Of a stretch of DNA of 10,640 nucleotides, positions 3,999-10,640 are shown piece by piece. This DNA comes from Proteobacteria bacterium UBA1844 (GTDB lineage: Bacteria > Pseudomonadota > Gammaproteobacteria > Steroidobacterales > Woeseiaceae). The stretch lies in the NCBI GenBank assembly GCA_002338615.1, contig DDIS01000152.1, positions 7,704-18,343 on the forward strand. Reading direction: 5' to 3'. Position numbers and translations under genes: made by a program. Under the pieces are notes generated by a model. The model saw only the letters and a program-made list of their open reading frames with translations, was not told where the DNA came from and made no database searches. Every line of letters starts with the position of its first letter. The first letter of the stretch is position 1.

Positions 3999-6809
3999 TC
4001 AGTGCGCCTCGTCCCAGTTGTGCCCGGTGCCGGTTTCGACGACCAGTGGCACCCGGAGGTCTGCGGCATCGCACATAAGCTCTACGACCTTCTCGCGTAC
4101 CGCTTCGACCTGGTCGTTGGCGACTTCGAATACCAGTTCGTCGTGTACCTGCATGATCATGCGCGCACTGTGGATGTCCTTTCCGTGCTTGCTGCTTTCC
4201 GTGGGTGTCCTTTCCAGGCCCCCCACCTTTTCGCGAGCAATACCGTGGGTGTCCTTTTTGAGCCAGGCGGCAATGGAGAGCATGGCGCGTTTGATGATGT
4301 CGGCGGCGGAGCCTTGCATGGGTGCGTTGATGGCACTGCGCTCGGCGTATTGCCGGCGTGCTGCATTGCGTGCTTTGATCTCGGGCAGATACAGGCGCCG
4401 GCCGAACACGGTCTCGACATAGCCTTGTTCGCGGGCGGTCAGTCGAATGTTGTCCATGTAGGCTTTGACCCCAGGATAGCGATCGAAGTACAGGTTGACG
4501 TATTCCTGCGCCTCGCCGCGCCCGATGCCGAGTTGCTTCGCGAGGCCGAACGCTGACATGCCGTACATCAGCCCGAAATTGATCGCTTTGGCGGAACGAC
4601 GTTGCTCCGCGCTTACCTCCTCGAGGCCCACCCCGAATACTTCCGCCGCGGTCGCGCGATGTACGTCTTTTGCATCGGCGAACGCCTGCACCAGCCCGGC
4701 ATCGCCCGACAGGTGCGCCATGATGCGCAGTTCGATTTGAGAATAATCCGCCGCGAGCAGCACTGTGCCTGCGGGCGCAATAAAGGCTTGCCGGATGCGG
4801 CGGCCTTCGGGTGTGCGAATCGGGATATTCTGCAGGTTCGGGTCCGTCGACGATAACCGGCCCGTGGCCGCCACGGCCTGGTGGTACGAGGTGTGTACGC
4901 GCCCGGTACTTGCCGCAATCTGCAGCGGCAGCTTGTCGGTGTAGGTGCTTTTCAGTTTGCTCATGCCGCGGTAGTCAATGATGACTCGTGGCAGGTCATA
5001 GTCGTGCGCCAGCTCGGTGAGGACATCCTCAGCCGTCGATGGCTGTCCTTTCGGCGTCTTGCGGATCACCGGCAGCTCGAGCTGCTCGAACAGGATTTCC
5101 TGCAATTGCTTCGGTGAGCCGAGGTTAAAGGGCCCCCCGGCGAGTTTGTGTGCCTCTTGCTCCAGCTCAAGCATCTTGTCGCTGAGCTCCCGGCTCTGGA
5201 TCGCGAGCATGTCGCGGTCGATGAGTACGCCGGTTTCCTCGATCCCGAGCAGGACCGGCACGAGCGGCTGTTCGATGTCTTCGTAGACCTTTCTGAGAGT
5301 CGGTGTTTCCTGCAATGCCTGCCAGAGTTTGCGGTGCAACCTGAGCGTGATATCCGCGTCCTCGGCTGCGTACGGCGCAGCAACGTCGAGGTCTACCTGG
5401 TTAAAAGTCAGCTGCTTCGCGCCTTTGCCCGCAACGTCCTCGAAGTGGATGGTTTCGACGCCTAAATAATGTTTCGCGGTCGAGTCCATGTCGTGGCGCG
5501 TCGCGACACTGTTCAAAACATAGGATTCGAGCATGGAGTCGTAAGCCATGCCAGCCAGGGCGATGCCGTAACGAGCGAAAACATGCGCATCGTATTTCAG
5601 ATGATGGCCCACCTTCTTTTGCTGCGGATCCTCCAGCCATTCCTTCAGCGCGTCGAGCACAGCTTCACGCGAAAGCTGTTCCGGCGCACCAGTGTAATCA
5701 TGCGCCAGCGGGATGTAGGCTGCTTGCCCCGGTTCCATCGCGAGCGAGATGCCAACGATTTCGGCTTCCATGTAGTCGAGACTTGTGGTTTCGGTGTCGA
5801 GTGCAACCAGGTCGGCTTCCTTTATCGCCCGCAGCCAGCGCCTGAACGCTGTGTCAGTGAGCACCGTCTCGTAACGGGTACCTGCGAGCTCAGGCACTGA
5901 TACTTGCACACTCGCACTCGCACTCGCACTCGCACTCGCATCTGCACTCGCGCTGGCATTGTCATCGAGTTGCCGCAGCAGGCTCTTCAACTCGAAGCGG
6001 CCGTAAAGCGCGCGTAGCGCGTCGCTGTCGGGTGGATCGGCCTTGAGTCCATCGATGGACAGCGGTAAATCCAGGTCCAGACGAATTGCGGCCAGCTGTT
6101 GTGACAATTTCAGTTGCGCAACGCTCTCGCGCAGGCTTTCGCCAACCTTACCCTTGATCTCGTCACTGTGTGCGATGATCCCGTCTACTGAATCGTACAG
6201 GTTAAGCCATTTTGCCGCCGTCTTTGCGCCAACCTTCGGCACGCCCGGTATGTTGTCGGAGGTATCGCCGACCAGGGCAAGGTAGTCGACAATCTGTTCC
6301 GGCCAGACATCAAACTTCGCTTTGACACCAGCGCGATCGAGTACGGTCTCGGACATCGTGTTGACCAGCGTCACTTTGTCGTTGACGAGTTGCGCGAGGT
6401 CCTTGTCGCCGGTTGATACCAGTACCGATAAATCCTCTCGCTCTGCAGCCGCACACAAGGTGCCGATGACGTCATCGGCCTCGACACCTTCGATTCGTAT
6501 CAGCGGTAGTCCCATCGCCTTGATCGCATCGAGTATCGGCTCAACCTGCGCGCGCAAATCATCGGGCATCGGCGAGCGGTTGGCTTTGTAGTCCGCATAC
6601 AGCTCATCGCGAAACGTTTTGCCGGGCGCATCGAAGACAACCGCGACTTGTGCACTGGCTTGTTCGCGAACCAGTTTGTTGATCATGTTCAGCACACCGT
6701 GCAGCGCACCGGTTGGCTCACCACTCGAATTACTCAGCGAAGGCAGCGCGTGGTAGGCGCGATACAGGTACGAAGAGCCGTCGATCAGGACCAGGTCAGG
6801 TGTTGGCAT
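3999..6809 (-). CDS. polA: DNA polymerase I with 5'-3' and 3'-5' exonuclease domains
   Basis: A 936-residue three-domain enzyme for Okazaki fragment processing and repair synthesis. The 5'-3' exonuclease (1-283) keeps its metal-binding acids: D10, D60, E110/D112/D113, D135/D137, D182/D185. A Ser-Ala linker (285-300) follows. The proofreading domain (about 312-500) keeps D338 and E340 (DTET), D407 (KYDAHV), Y480 and D484, matching E. coli D355, E357, D424, Y497 and D501, so proofreading should work. The polymerase domain has motif A DYSQIELR (688-695), motif B RRSAKAINFGLMYG (737-750; K741, F745, Y749) and motif C VHDELVFEV (888-896). Compared with E. coli there are 25 extra residues just before motif C (about 853-877), described as a separate repeat. 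ATG 6809 lies 12 bases after the lptM stop and has no clear Shine-Dalgarno site, suggesting coupling to lptM. E. coli PolA has 928 residues. Confidence 0.98.
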   Translation of the reverse strand: MPTPDLVLIDGSSYLYRAYHALPSLSNSSGEPTGALHGVLNMINKLVREQASAQVAVVFDAPGKTFRDELYADYKANRSPMPDDLRAQVEPILDAIKAMGLPLIRIEGVEADDVIGTLCAAAEREDLSVLVSTGDKDLAQLVNDKVTLVNTMSETVLDRAGVKAKFDVWPEQIVDYLALVGDTSDNIPGVPKVGAKTAAKWLNLYDSVDGIIAHSDEIKGKVGESLRESVAQLKLSQQLAAIRLDLDLPLSIDGLKADPPDSDALRALYGRFELKSLLRQLDDNASASADASASASASASVQVSVPELAGTRYETVLTDTAFRRWLRAIKEADLVALDTETTSLDYMEAEIVGISLAMEPGQAAYIPLAHDYTGAPEQLSREAVLDALKEWLEDPQQKKVGHHLKYDAHVFARYGIALAGMAYDSMLESYVLNSVATRHDMDSTAKHYLGVETIHFEDVAGKGAKQLTFNQVDLDVAAPYAAEDADITLRLHRKLWQALQETPTLRKVYEDIEQPLVPVLLGIEETGVLIDRDMLAIQSRELSDKMLELEQEAHKLAGGPFNLGSPKQLQEILFEQLELPVIRKTPKGQPSTAEDVLTELAHDYDLPRVIIDYRGMSKLKSTYTDKLPLQIAASTGRVHTSYHQAVAATGRLSSTDPNLQNIPIRTPEGRRIRQAFIAPAGTVLLAADYSQIELRIMAHLSGDAGLVQAFADAKDVHRATAAEVFGVGLEEVSAEQRRSAKAINFGLMYGMSAFGLAKQLGIGRGEAQEYVNLYFDRYPGVKAYMDNIRLTAREQGYVETVFGRRLYLPEIKARNAARRQYAERSAINAPMQGSAADIIKRAMLSIAAWLKKDTHGIAREKVGGLERTPTESSKHGKDIHSARMIMQVHDELVFEVANDQVEAVREKVVELMCDAADLRVPLVVETGTGHNWDEAH
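4170..4258 (-). repeat. direct-repeat-bounded 75-bp in-frame insert in polA
   Basis: Three near-identical copies of GTGGGTGTCCTTTTC (plus-strand reading) occur at 4170-4184 (GTGGATGTCCTTTCC), 4201-4215 and 4245-4258. The first and third are exactly 75 bp apart, encoding KDIH (877-880) and KDTH (852-855). E. coli PolA has 9 residues between its 'AW' and MIMQVHDE; this protein has 34, i.e. 25 extra, which is exactly 75 bp. Collapsing the outer copies to one restores a 9-residue segment. The middle copy is in another frame. No other copy was seen in the window. Confidence 0.8.
5911..5958. repeat. hexanucleotide microsatellite (CTCGCA)n in polA linker
   Basis: Five perfect CTCGCA units occupy 5911-5940 on the plus strand, followed by degenerate units to about 5958. 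On the coding strand they encode alternating Ser-Ala at PolA residues 285-300, in the linker between the two exonuclease domains. The unit length is a multiple of three, so slippage changes only linker length. Confidence 0.95.
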
Positions 6810-6821
6810 TTCAGGTGGCCG

Positions 6822-7067
6822 CTATTCGTGACGCTGAGGGTCGTCATCGTCGCCATCTTCGTCTTCGTCGTCGACTGCGTCAGCCTCGTCGTCAACGGGG
6901 GCGGGAACCATGTCTCGTAATGATTCACTTGCATCCGGAGGGGCTTGCACCCGGCTCGGATCGCCCGGCATATACAGCGGACCGGTTTGGCCGCATCCGT
7001 AGCAAAGCAGCACAGAAAAAAGGACTGAAATTACCCGCAATCTGCGGGCGGTGGTCAATTTCATCAT
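6822..7067 (-). CDS. lptM: small outer-membrane lipoprotein LptM (YifL family)
   Basis: An 81-residue protein with a lipoprotein signal peptide (MMKLTTARRLRVISVLF...) and the diagnostic 'GCGQTGPLYMP' at 24-34, close to E. coli LptM 'GCGLKGPLYFP'. C25 is the likely lipidated Cys; the residues before it (LCYG) are an atypical lipobox. In E. coli LptM binds the LptD-LptE translocon and promotes LptD oxidative maturation. After the family core, the tail (about 59-76) is almost all Asp/Glu, from a GTC/TCG-rich DNA stretch, which is unusual for the family. AGGGG about 8 bases before ATG 7067 is a reasonable ribosome site. In many gammaproteobacteria this gene precedes lysA-dapF; here it sits between argH and polA, with only 12 bases to polA. 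Confidence 0.9.
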   Translation of the reverse strand: MMKLTTARRLRVISVLFSVLLCYGCGQTGPLYMPGDPSRVQAPPDASESLRDMVPAPVDDEADAVDDEDEDGDDDDPQRHE

Positions 7068-7093
7068 TGTAAGGCCCCTGGTGATTGCGCCGG

Positions 7094-7099
7094 ATTATA
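7094..7099 (-). promoter_or_regulatory. candidate -10 element for lptM-polA
   Basis: A perfect TATAAT on the minus strand lies in the 77-bp gap between argH and lptM, giving a predicted start about 20 bases before the lptM ATG. The -35 region (around 7117-7122, GACGCC) is poor. No terminator hairpin is visible after argH, so read-through from the arginine genes is also possible. Confidence 0.4.
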
Positions 7100-7144
7100 C
7101 GATGGAAAAGATGCCGGGCGTCTGCGGTCGGCTGCCATGTACGC

Positions 7145-8341
7145 TTATTGTGGTGGCTGGCGCGCAAACTTCCGGGCTATGGCCTGGTACGCATCACGGA
7201 ATGGCAGACCTTCCTCGAGGACCAGCCGATAGGCCTCTGCCGTCGCGAATATGCCGTCGTCGAGTTTAATGTGGTCTGCTCGAAACTGTAGTCCGTCGAG
7301 CACAAGGGCCATGATGTCCACACTGTCGATGGCAAGGTCAATGGCGCGAAACAATGGCGCCTTGAGACGTTGCAGGTCGCGCTGGTAGCCGGACGGCAGC
7401 TTGGCCGTGATCATCAATGCTTCGCCGAGACAGGCGTGTGCCGATGCCGAGGCGGCGCGCAGCAATTCGAGCACGTCGGGGTTGCGTTTCTGCGGCATGA
7501 TTGATGAACCGGTGGTCACTTCATCGGCAAGTGCGACGTAGGCAAATTCCTGCGTATAGAACAGGAGCAAGTCGGCGGCCATGCGGCCGATATCCTGCAG
7601 CAGCAGGGTAATCTCAAACAGCAGTCCACTTTCGGCCTTGCCACGCGATAGCTGCACGGCGGTGACAGGCACCTGGGTTTGGCTAAAGCCGAGCTTCGCA
7701 GTCGTCAGTTCGCGGTCAAGCGGCAGGCCTGGCGTGCCATAGCCAGCGGCGCTGCCGAGTGGATTCTTGTCGATCCGCCGCTTGGCCGCTTCCAGCCCGT
7801 CCAGCGCATCAGCGAACGCTTCAGCAAAGCCTTCGGACCAGAGTCGAACCGACGACGGCATCGCATGTTGCATGTGAGTATAGCCTGGCAACGTGATGTC
7901 ACCGTCGCGCGCAGCCAGCCTGGTTGTTGCGTCTTGTAAGCCTCGGACACAGGAGCGAATGGTCTCCGTAGCGTCAGCAAGATAAAGGCGCAGGGCTGTC
8001 AGTACCTGGTCGTTGCGTGAGCGGCCGAGATGAAGGCGTCCACCTGCGGCGCCGATCGCATCCGTCAGGCGCGACTCGAGCGCAGTGTGCACATCTTCGT
8101 CTTCCAGTGTAATTGACCATTCTCCTGCTGCGTATGAGTCGGCAAGTCTGCCAAGTCCCGCACAAATTGCGGCGCAATCTTCAGTGCTCAACAGACCTTG
8201 TGCACTGAGCATCTCGGCGTGCGCAATGGAACCCCGAACGTCATAGACGAGCAGGCGGTCGTCGAGCAGGTGGTCTTCGCCGGCCGTGTAACGCAGCACG
8301 CGTTGATCGAGCGGCAGGCCTTTATCCCACAGCCGGCTCAT
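7145..8341 (-). CDS. argH: argininosuccinate lyase
   Basis: Splits argininosuccinate into arginine and fumarate, the last step of arginine synthesis. The protein has the fumarase/aspartase superfamily signatures: HTALESRL (85-92), LGRSRNDQV (105-113), GYTHMQHAMPS (153-163, with H156 as candidate general acid/base residue) and GSSIMPQKRNPD (278-289, with the catalytic Ser at 279/280). 'NPLGSAAGYG' (193-202) is the form I recall from Bacteroidetes and xanthomonad ArgH rather than the enteric 'LGSGALAG'. At 398 residues it is shorter than the common 440-470, ending soon after 'GLPFRDAYQAIARK', so the C-terminal helices are reduced; active-site regions are intact. The ATG overlaps the argB stop (ATGA), indicating translational coupling. 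Confidence 0.96.
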   Translation of the reverse strand: MSRLWDKGLPLDQRVLRYTAGEDHLLDDRLLVYDVRGSIAHAEMLSAQGLLSTEDCAAICAGLGRLADSYAAGEWSITLEDEDVHTALESRLTDAIGAAGGRLHLGRSRNDQVLTALRLYLADATETIRSCVRGLQDATTRLAARDGDITLPGYTHMQHAMPSSVRLWSEGFAEAFADALDGLEAAKRRIDKNPLGSAAGYGTPGLPLDRELTTAKLGFSQTQVPVTAVQLSRGKAESGLLFEITLLLQDIGRMAADLLLFYTQEFAYVALADEVTTGSSIMPQKRNPDVLELLRAASASAHACLGEALMITAKLPSGYQRDLQRLKAPLFRAIDLAIDSVDIMALVLDGLQFRADHIKLDDGIFATAEAYRLVLEEGLPFRDAYQAIARKFARQPPQ

Positions 8342-9267
8342 CGTGAGTCGCCGGCCTGTTCTTCGGGCGTTAACGCGTTGATGTCGTTGACGACCAGGGT
8401 ACCGGTACCTTCATTGGTGAACACCTCCAGCAACAGGCTGTCGGGCAGCTTGTAGGAAATCACATGCACGCGGCTCACACCATTCGTGAGCGCGGCTTCG
8501 ATCGCAGCCGCTTTCGGCAACATGCCATCAGCGAGTTTGCCCGCGGTCTTGAGCCGTTCAAGTTCGGCGCGATCGACGTAACTGATCAGTGAATGCGCGT
8601 CGTTGATATCCTCAAGAATACCCGGCGCTCCTGTCGCGAGTATCAGCTTTTCGGCGTTCAATTCGGCCGCAATCGCAGCGGCAACCGTATCGGCATTGAT
8701 ATTCAGGATCACGCCCGACTCGTCGCAAGACAACGGGCTTACAACGGGCATCAAGCCATTGTCGAGTTGTTTTCGCAGAATGTCCGCGTCGACGGCGTCA
8801 ATATCGCCGACAAAACCGTAGTCCACGGTTGTGTCGCCTGCGCGCTCAACGGGCGGTCGCCGATGCGCGCGAATCAGGCCGGCATCCACACCACTGATGC
8901 CGACGGCGGGAATCTGCAAATCGCGGCAGACAGCAAGGATCCGGGTGTTGATCTGGCCATTCAATACCATGGTTGCGACTTCGAGCGATGCGCCATCGGT
9001 TACGCGTCGACCGTCTACAAAGGTCGACTCCATGCCGAGTGCCCTGGCCAGTTCAGTCGATTGCAGCCCACCACCATGGATCAGGACGACCTTGATTCCG
9101 ACCTGGTGCAGGATACCGACCTGTTCCATAACCGCGCGCGTCTGCGCGGGGTCCGCAAAAACCTCACCGCCGATTTTGAGAACAAAAATCTTGCCCTTGA
9201 AGAGCCGGATATAGGGCGCCGCGTGCTTCAGTGCCGAGACGATAATGGCGCGATCTCCTGAACTCAC
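8338..9267 (-). CDS. argB: N-acetyl- (or N-succinyl-) glutamate kinase
   Basis: An amino-acid kinase that phosphorylates N-acylglutamate, the second step of the N-acylated route to ornithine; 309 residues. The nucleotide-binding start LKIGGEVF (30-37, K31), HGGG (64-67), NGQINTRI region (103-110), LNINADTVA (188-196) and DGMLPK (248-253, K252) fit ArgB. 'VDYGFVGDIDAVDA' (148-161) and 'VDGRRVTDGASL' (84-95) resemble the Bacteroides N-succinylglutamate kinase as I remember it. About 25 extra N-terminal residues precede the kinase core. There is no C-terminal GNAT domain, unlike the xanthomonad ArgA-ArgB fusion, so another gene must make the N-acylglutamate. The start is GTG 9267-9265, overlapping the transcarbamylase TGA (GTGA). 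Acyl specificity cannot be read from the sequence. Confidence 0.92.
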   Translation of the reverse strand: MSSGDRAIIVSALKHAAPYIRLFKGKIFVLKIGGEVFADPAQTRAVMEQVGILHQVGIKVVLIHGGGLQSTELARALGMESTFVDGRRVTDGASLEVATMVLNGQINTRILAVCRDLQIPAVGISGVDAGLIRAHRRPPVERAGDTTVDYGFVGDIDAVDADILRKQLDNGLMPVVSPLSCDESGVILNINADTVAAAIAAELNAEKLILATGAPGILEDINDAHSLISYVDRAELERLKTAGKLADGMLPKAAAIEAALTNGVSRVHVISYKLPDSLLLEVFTNEGTGTLVVNDINALTPEEQAGDSR

Positions 9268-10271
9268 GAGGAGGCTCCCAGCATCTGGTGGAGGACGGCC
9301 ATCTGCGCGAGCATGCGATTGCGTGCTTCGTGGATAACTATGCTGCGCGGACCGTCCAGCACCCGCTCACTGACGACGACACCGCGGCGTACCGGGAGGC
9401 AGTGCATGAAGTGGCAATTCTTGTCTGCGTTGTCGAACCAGGGCTCGTCAACGCACCAGTCTTCAAAACCTTCGCGCAGTTTCTGATCACCCAGCTTGTC
9501 GCCGTAAAAGCGGGTTGAGGACCAGGATTTCGCGTAGATGACATGCGCACCCTGCATGGCGTCGCGGCGATCCGTGCTTTCACGCAGCGACCCACCGTTG
9601 GCGGCCGCGGCGTCACGGGCTTTGCGCATGATCGCATCGGGCAACTCGAAACCCTCGGGCCGCAAAACCGTGACGTCCATGCCGCGCCTTGCGGCCGTGT
9701 ACAGCGTGGAAGCGGGCACTGCCAACGGCAGCGCGCGCGGGTGATAAGCCCAGCTTAAGACAAACTTGCCGCCGTTGGCCGGTACCTCGTAGTCATCCAG
9801 TGTTTTCCAGTCCGCGAGATTCTGGCAGGGGTGACCGATGGCTGATTCCATGTTGATGTAGGGCGTGGTCACGAGTTGGGTCATCGAGTTGAACTCGGTG
9901 TCTGCCATGTCGTAATCAAGATTGCGTCGTTCGGCAAATGCCCGAATGCCGATAGCATCGCCGTACGATGCAATGACCGGTACGGCCTCACGTATGTGCT
10001 CCGCTGCCGCGCCGTCCATGACGATTCCCGGGCGAGTTTCAATGCCATGAATTGACATGTCCGGCGAGATTACAAACGAACCACCGCCGAGACGCGTCAT
10101 CGCGGCCTGGAATGAGGCAAGCGTGCGTAACGACGGGCTCAGGAACAGCAACGCGAGCACCTTGCCTTTCAGCGCGTCCGGCTCCGGGTGCTTATCCAGG
10201 CGATTGGCAAGATCGAGCAGCTTTTGAATTTCCTCGTTGGAAAAATCGGCCAGGTCGTTAAATGCTTTCAT
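9264..10271 (-). CDS. N-acetyl- or N-succinyl-ornithine carbamoyltransferase
   Basis: A 335-residue transcarbamylase that joins carbamoyl phosphate to an N-acylated ornithine, giving N-acyl-citrulline, not the classical ornithine enzyme. The carbamoyl-phosphate motif is SLRT (47-50, in place of STRT), with HPCQ at 147-150 and HCLPVRR at 290-296. The segments SWAYHPRALPLAVP (173-186) and FMHCLPVRRG follow the Bacteroides N-succinylornithine enzyme closely. The known discriminating position is Pro90 in the Bacteroides succinyl enzyme and Glu92 in the Xanthomonas acetyl enzyme; the aligned motif MDGAAAEH (85-92) has Ala90 here. A Trp of the 70s region in those enzymes aligns with H75. Specificity is therefore open. 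GGGGAA a few bases before ATG 10271 is the ribosome site; argD ends 43 bases upstream, and argB overlaps its stop. Confidence 0.92.
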   Translation of the reverse strand: MKAFNDLADFSNEEIQKLLDLANRLDKHPEPDALKGKVLALLFLSPSLRTLASFQAAMTRLGGGSFVISPDMSIHGIETRPGIVMDGAAAEHIREAVPVIASYGDAIGIRAFAERRNLDYDMADTEFNSMTQLVTTPYINMESAIGHPCQNLADWKTLDDYEVPANGGKFVLSWAYHPRALPLAVPASTLYTAARRGMDVTVLRPEGFELPDAIMRKARDAAAANGGSLRESTDRRDAMQGAHVIYAKSWSSTRFYGDKLGDQKLREGFEDWCVDEPWFDNADKNCHFMHCLPVRRGVVVSERVLDGPRSIVIHEARNRMLAQMAVLHQMLGASS

Positions 10272-10314
10272 TGGATTCCCCGCAGGAATTGCTTCGTTGT
10301 ACGAGTTTTTTCAT

Positions 10315-10640
10315 TCAGGTTACGATCTTATGAAGTGCAGCGGCAAGTCGATTCACTTGCGTCTCATCAATTATCAACGGCGCCAGGATGCGCAGCACGG
10401 CCGGGTCGCTGCTGGTGCCAGTGAGGATATCCTGTTCCAGCAGCAGGTTTCGAACTTCGAGTGCGGGGCGCTTGCAGACGAGGCCGAGCAACAGGCCCAT
10501 ACCCTGGATCTTGCTAACGGGGCCGGCCACGCATTGCTCGCGAATTTGTTGTTCGCGCGCCCTGACATTGGCGAGCAAGTGCTCGCTTTGGATAGCATCG
10601 ACAACAGCAAGGATTGCGGCGGCAGCTACCGGCCCGCCAG
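10315..10640 (-). CDS. argD: acetylornithine (or succinylornithine) aminotransferase, C-terminal part
   Basis: The frame enters from the right edge and ends at TAA 10317-10315, giving about 107 C-terminal residues. It starts within 'GGPVAAAAILAVVDAI', the small-domain entry seen in class III PLP aminotransferases, and continues with IQGMGLLLGLV and 'LTGTSSDPAVLRILAPLII', typical ArgD C-terminal segments. The PLP lysine lies outside the window. The family moves an amino group from glutamate to the N-acyl-glutamate semialdehyde. The assignment as ArgD rather than another ornithine-type aminotransferase is supported by the downstream N-acyl-ornithine carbamoyltransferase and argB. It is the first visible gene of the cluster; any operon promoter or ArgR site is beyond the edge. 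Confidence 0.88.
   Translation of the reverse strand, partial: GGPVAAAAILAVVDAIQSEHLLANVRAREQQIREQCVAGPVSKIQGMGLLLGLVCKRPALEVRNLLLEQDILTGTSSDPAVLRILAPLIIDETQVNRLAAALHKIVT

Noticed and set aside
4002..4556. 184-codon plus-strand open frame opposite the polA 3' end
   Set aside because: Covers the region encoding motifs B and C of PolA on the other strand; no support as a gene.
5911..5958. CRISPR-like tandem repeat
   Set aside because: Units are 6 bp, contiguous and in frame inside polA; no spacers and no cas genes.
7145..7150. ArgH truncated by a frameshift
   Set aside because: The sequence after the stop does not continue any ArgH-like reading in another frame, and all catalytic motifs are present; a naturally short form is more likely.
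8593..9261. 222-codon plus-strand open frame opposite argB
   Set aside because: Mirror of ArgB; composition and lack of motifs indicate a shadow.

Overview
The window looks like ordinary chromosomal DNA of a GC-rich gammaproteobacterium, with no sign of plasmid, phage or insertion sequence. The best clue is gene order. Cytochrome c4 and dsbA lie divergent from engB, and engB converges on polA with a small non-coding stretch between them; this is the polA-engB-cc4-dsbA neighbourhood known from Pseudomonas and, in part, E. coli. The arginine proteins (an acetyl/succinyl-ornithine carbamoyltransferase, an ArgB and an ArgH with an 'LGSAAGYG' segment) resemble those of xanthomonads and Bacteroidetes rather than those of enterics. 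A lineage near the Xanthomonadales/Woeseia side of the Gammaproteobacteria is my guess, held with low confidence.

Layout. 1-434 (-): 5' part of an exported DUF885 protein. 435-588: divergent intergenic region with a long imperfect inverted repeat. 589-1485 (+): exported YkuD-type L,D-transpeptidase-like protein with a C-terminal NTF2-like domain. 1498-3008 (-): two-gene unit, dihaem cytochrome c4 followed by a lipoprotein-type DsbA, joined by a TAATG overlap. 3185-3769 (+): GTPase EngB. 3770-3998: intergenic region with a strong minus-strand intrinsic terminator, hairpins and promoter-like elements, the position where E. coli encodes Spot 42 and Pseudomonas encodes ErsA; I read it as a candidate small RNA. 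3999-6809 (-): DNA polymerase I with all three domains, an unusual 25-residue insert next to motif C and a Ser-Ala microsatellite linker. 6822-7067 (-): small lipoprotein LptM with an acidic tail. 7145-10640 (-): arginine cluster argD (partial)-argF'-argB-argH, with GTGA and ATGA stop/start overlaps.

How the genes work together. The arginine cluster supplies the N-acylated section of arginine synthesis (ArgB kinase, ArgD aminotransferase, transcarbamylase on the N-acyl-ornithine) and the final lyase step. The cell-envelope genes (L,D-transpeptidase-like protein, DsbA, cytochrome c4, LptM) act in the periplasm or at its membranes; LptM in E. coli assists disulfide maturation of LptD, a process that uses DsbA. 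EngB serves 50S ribosome assembly and PolA DNA repair and replication.

The most interesting items are the candidate polA-engB small RNA with a UCUCCC loop, the exactly 75-bp direct-repeat-bounded in-frame insert in polA, and the alanine at the substrate-specificity position of the carbamoyltransferase. I found no evident novel multi-gene system.
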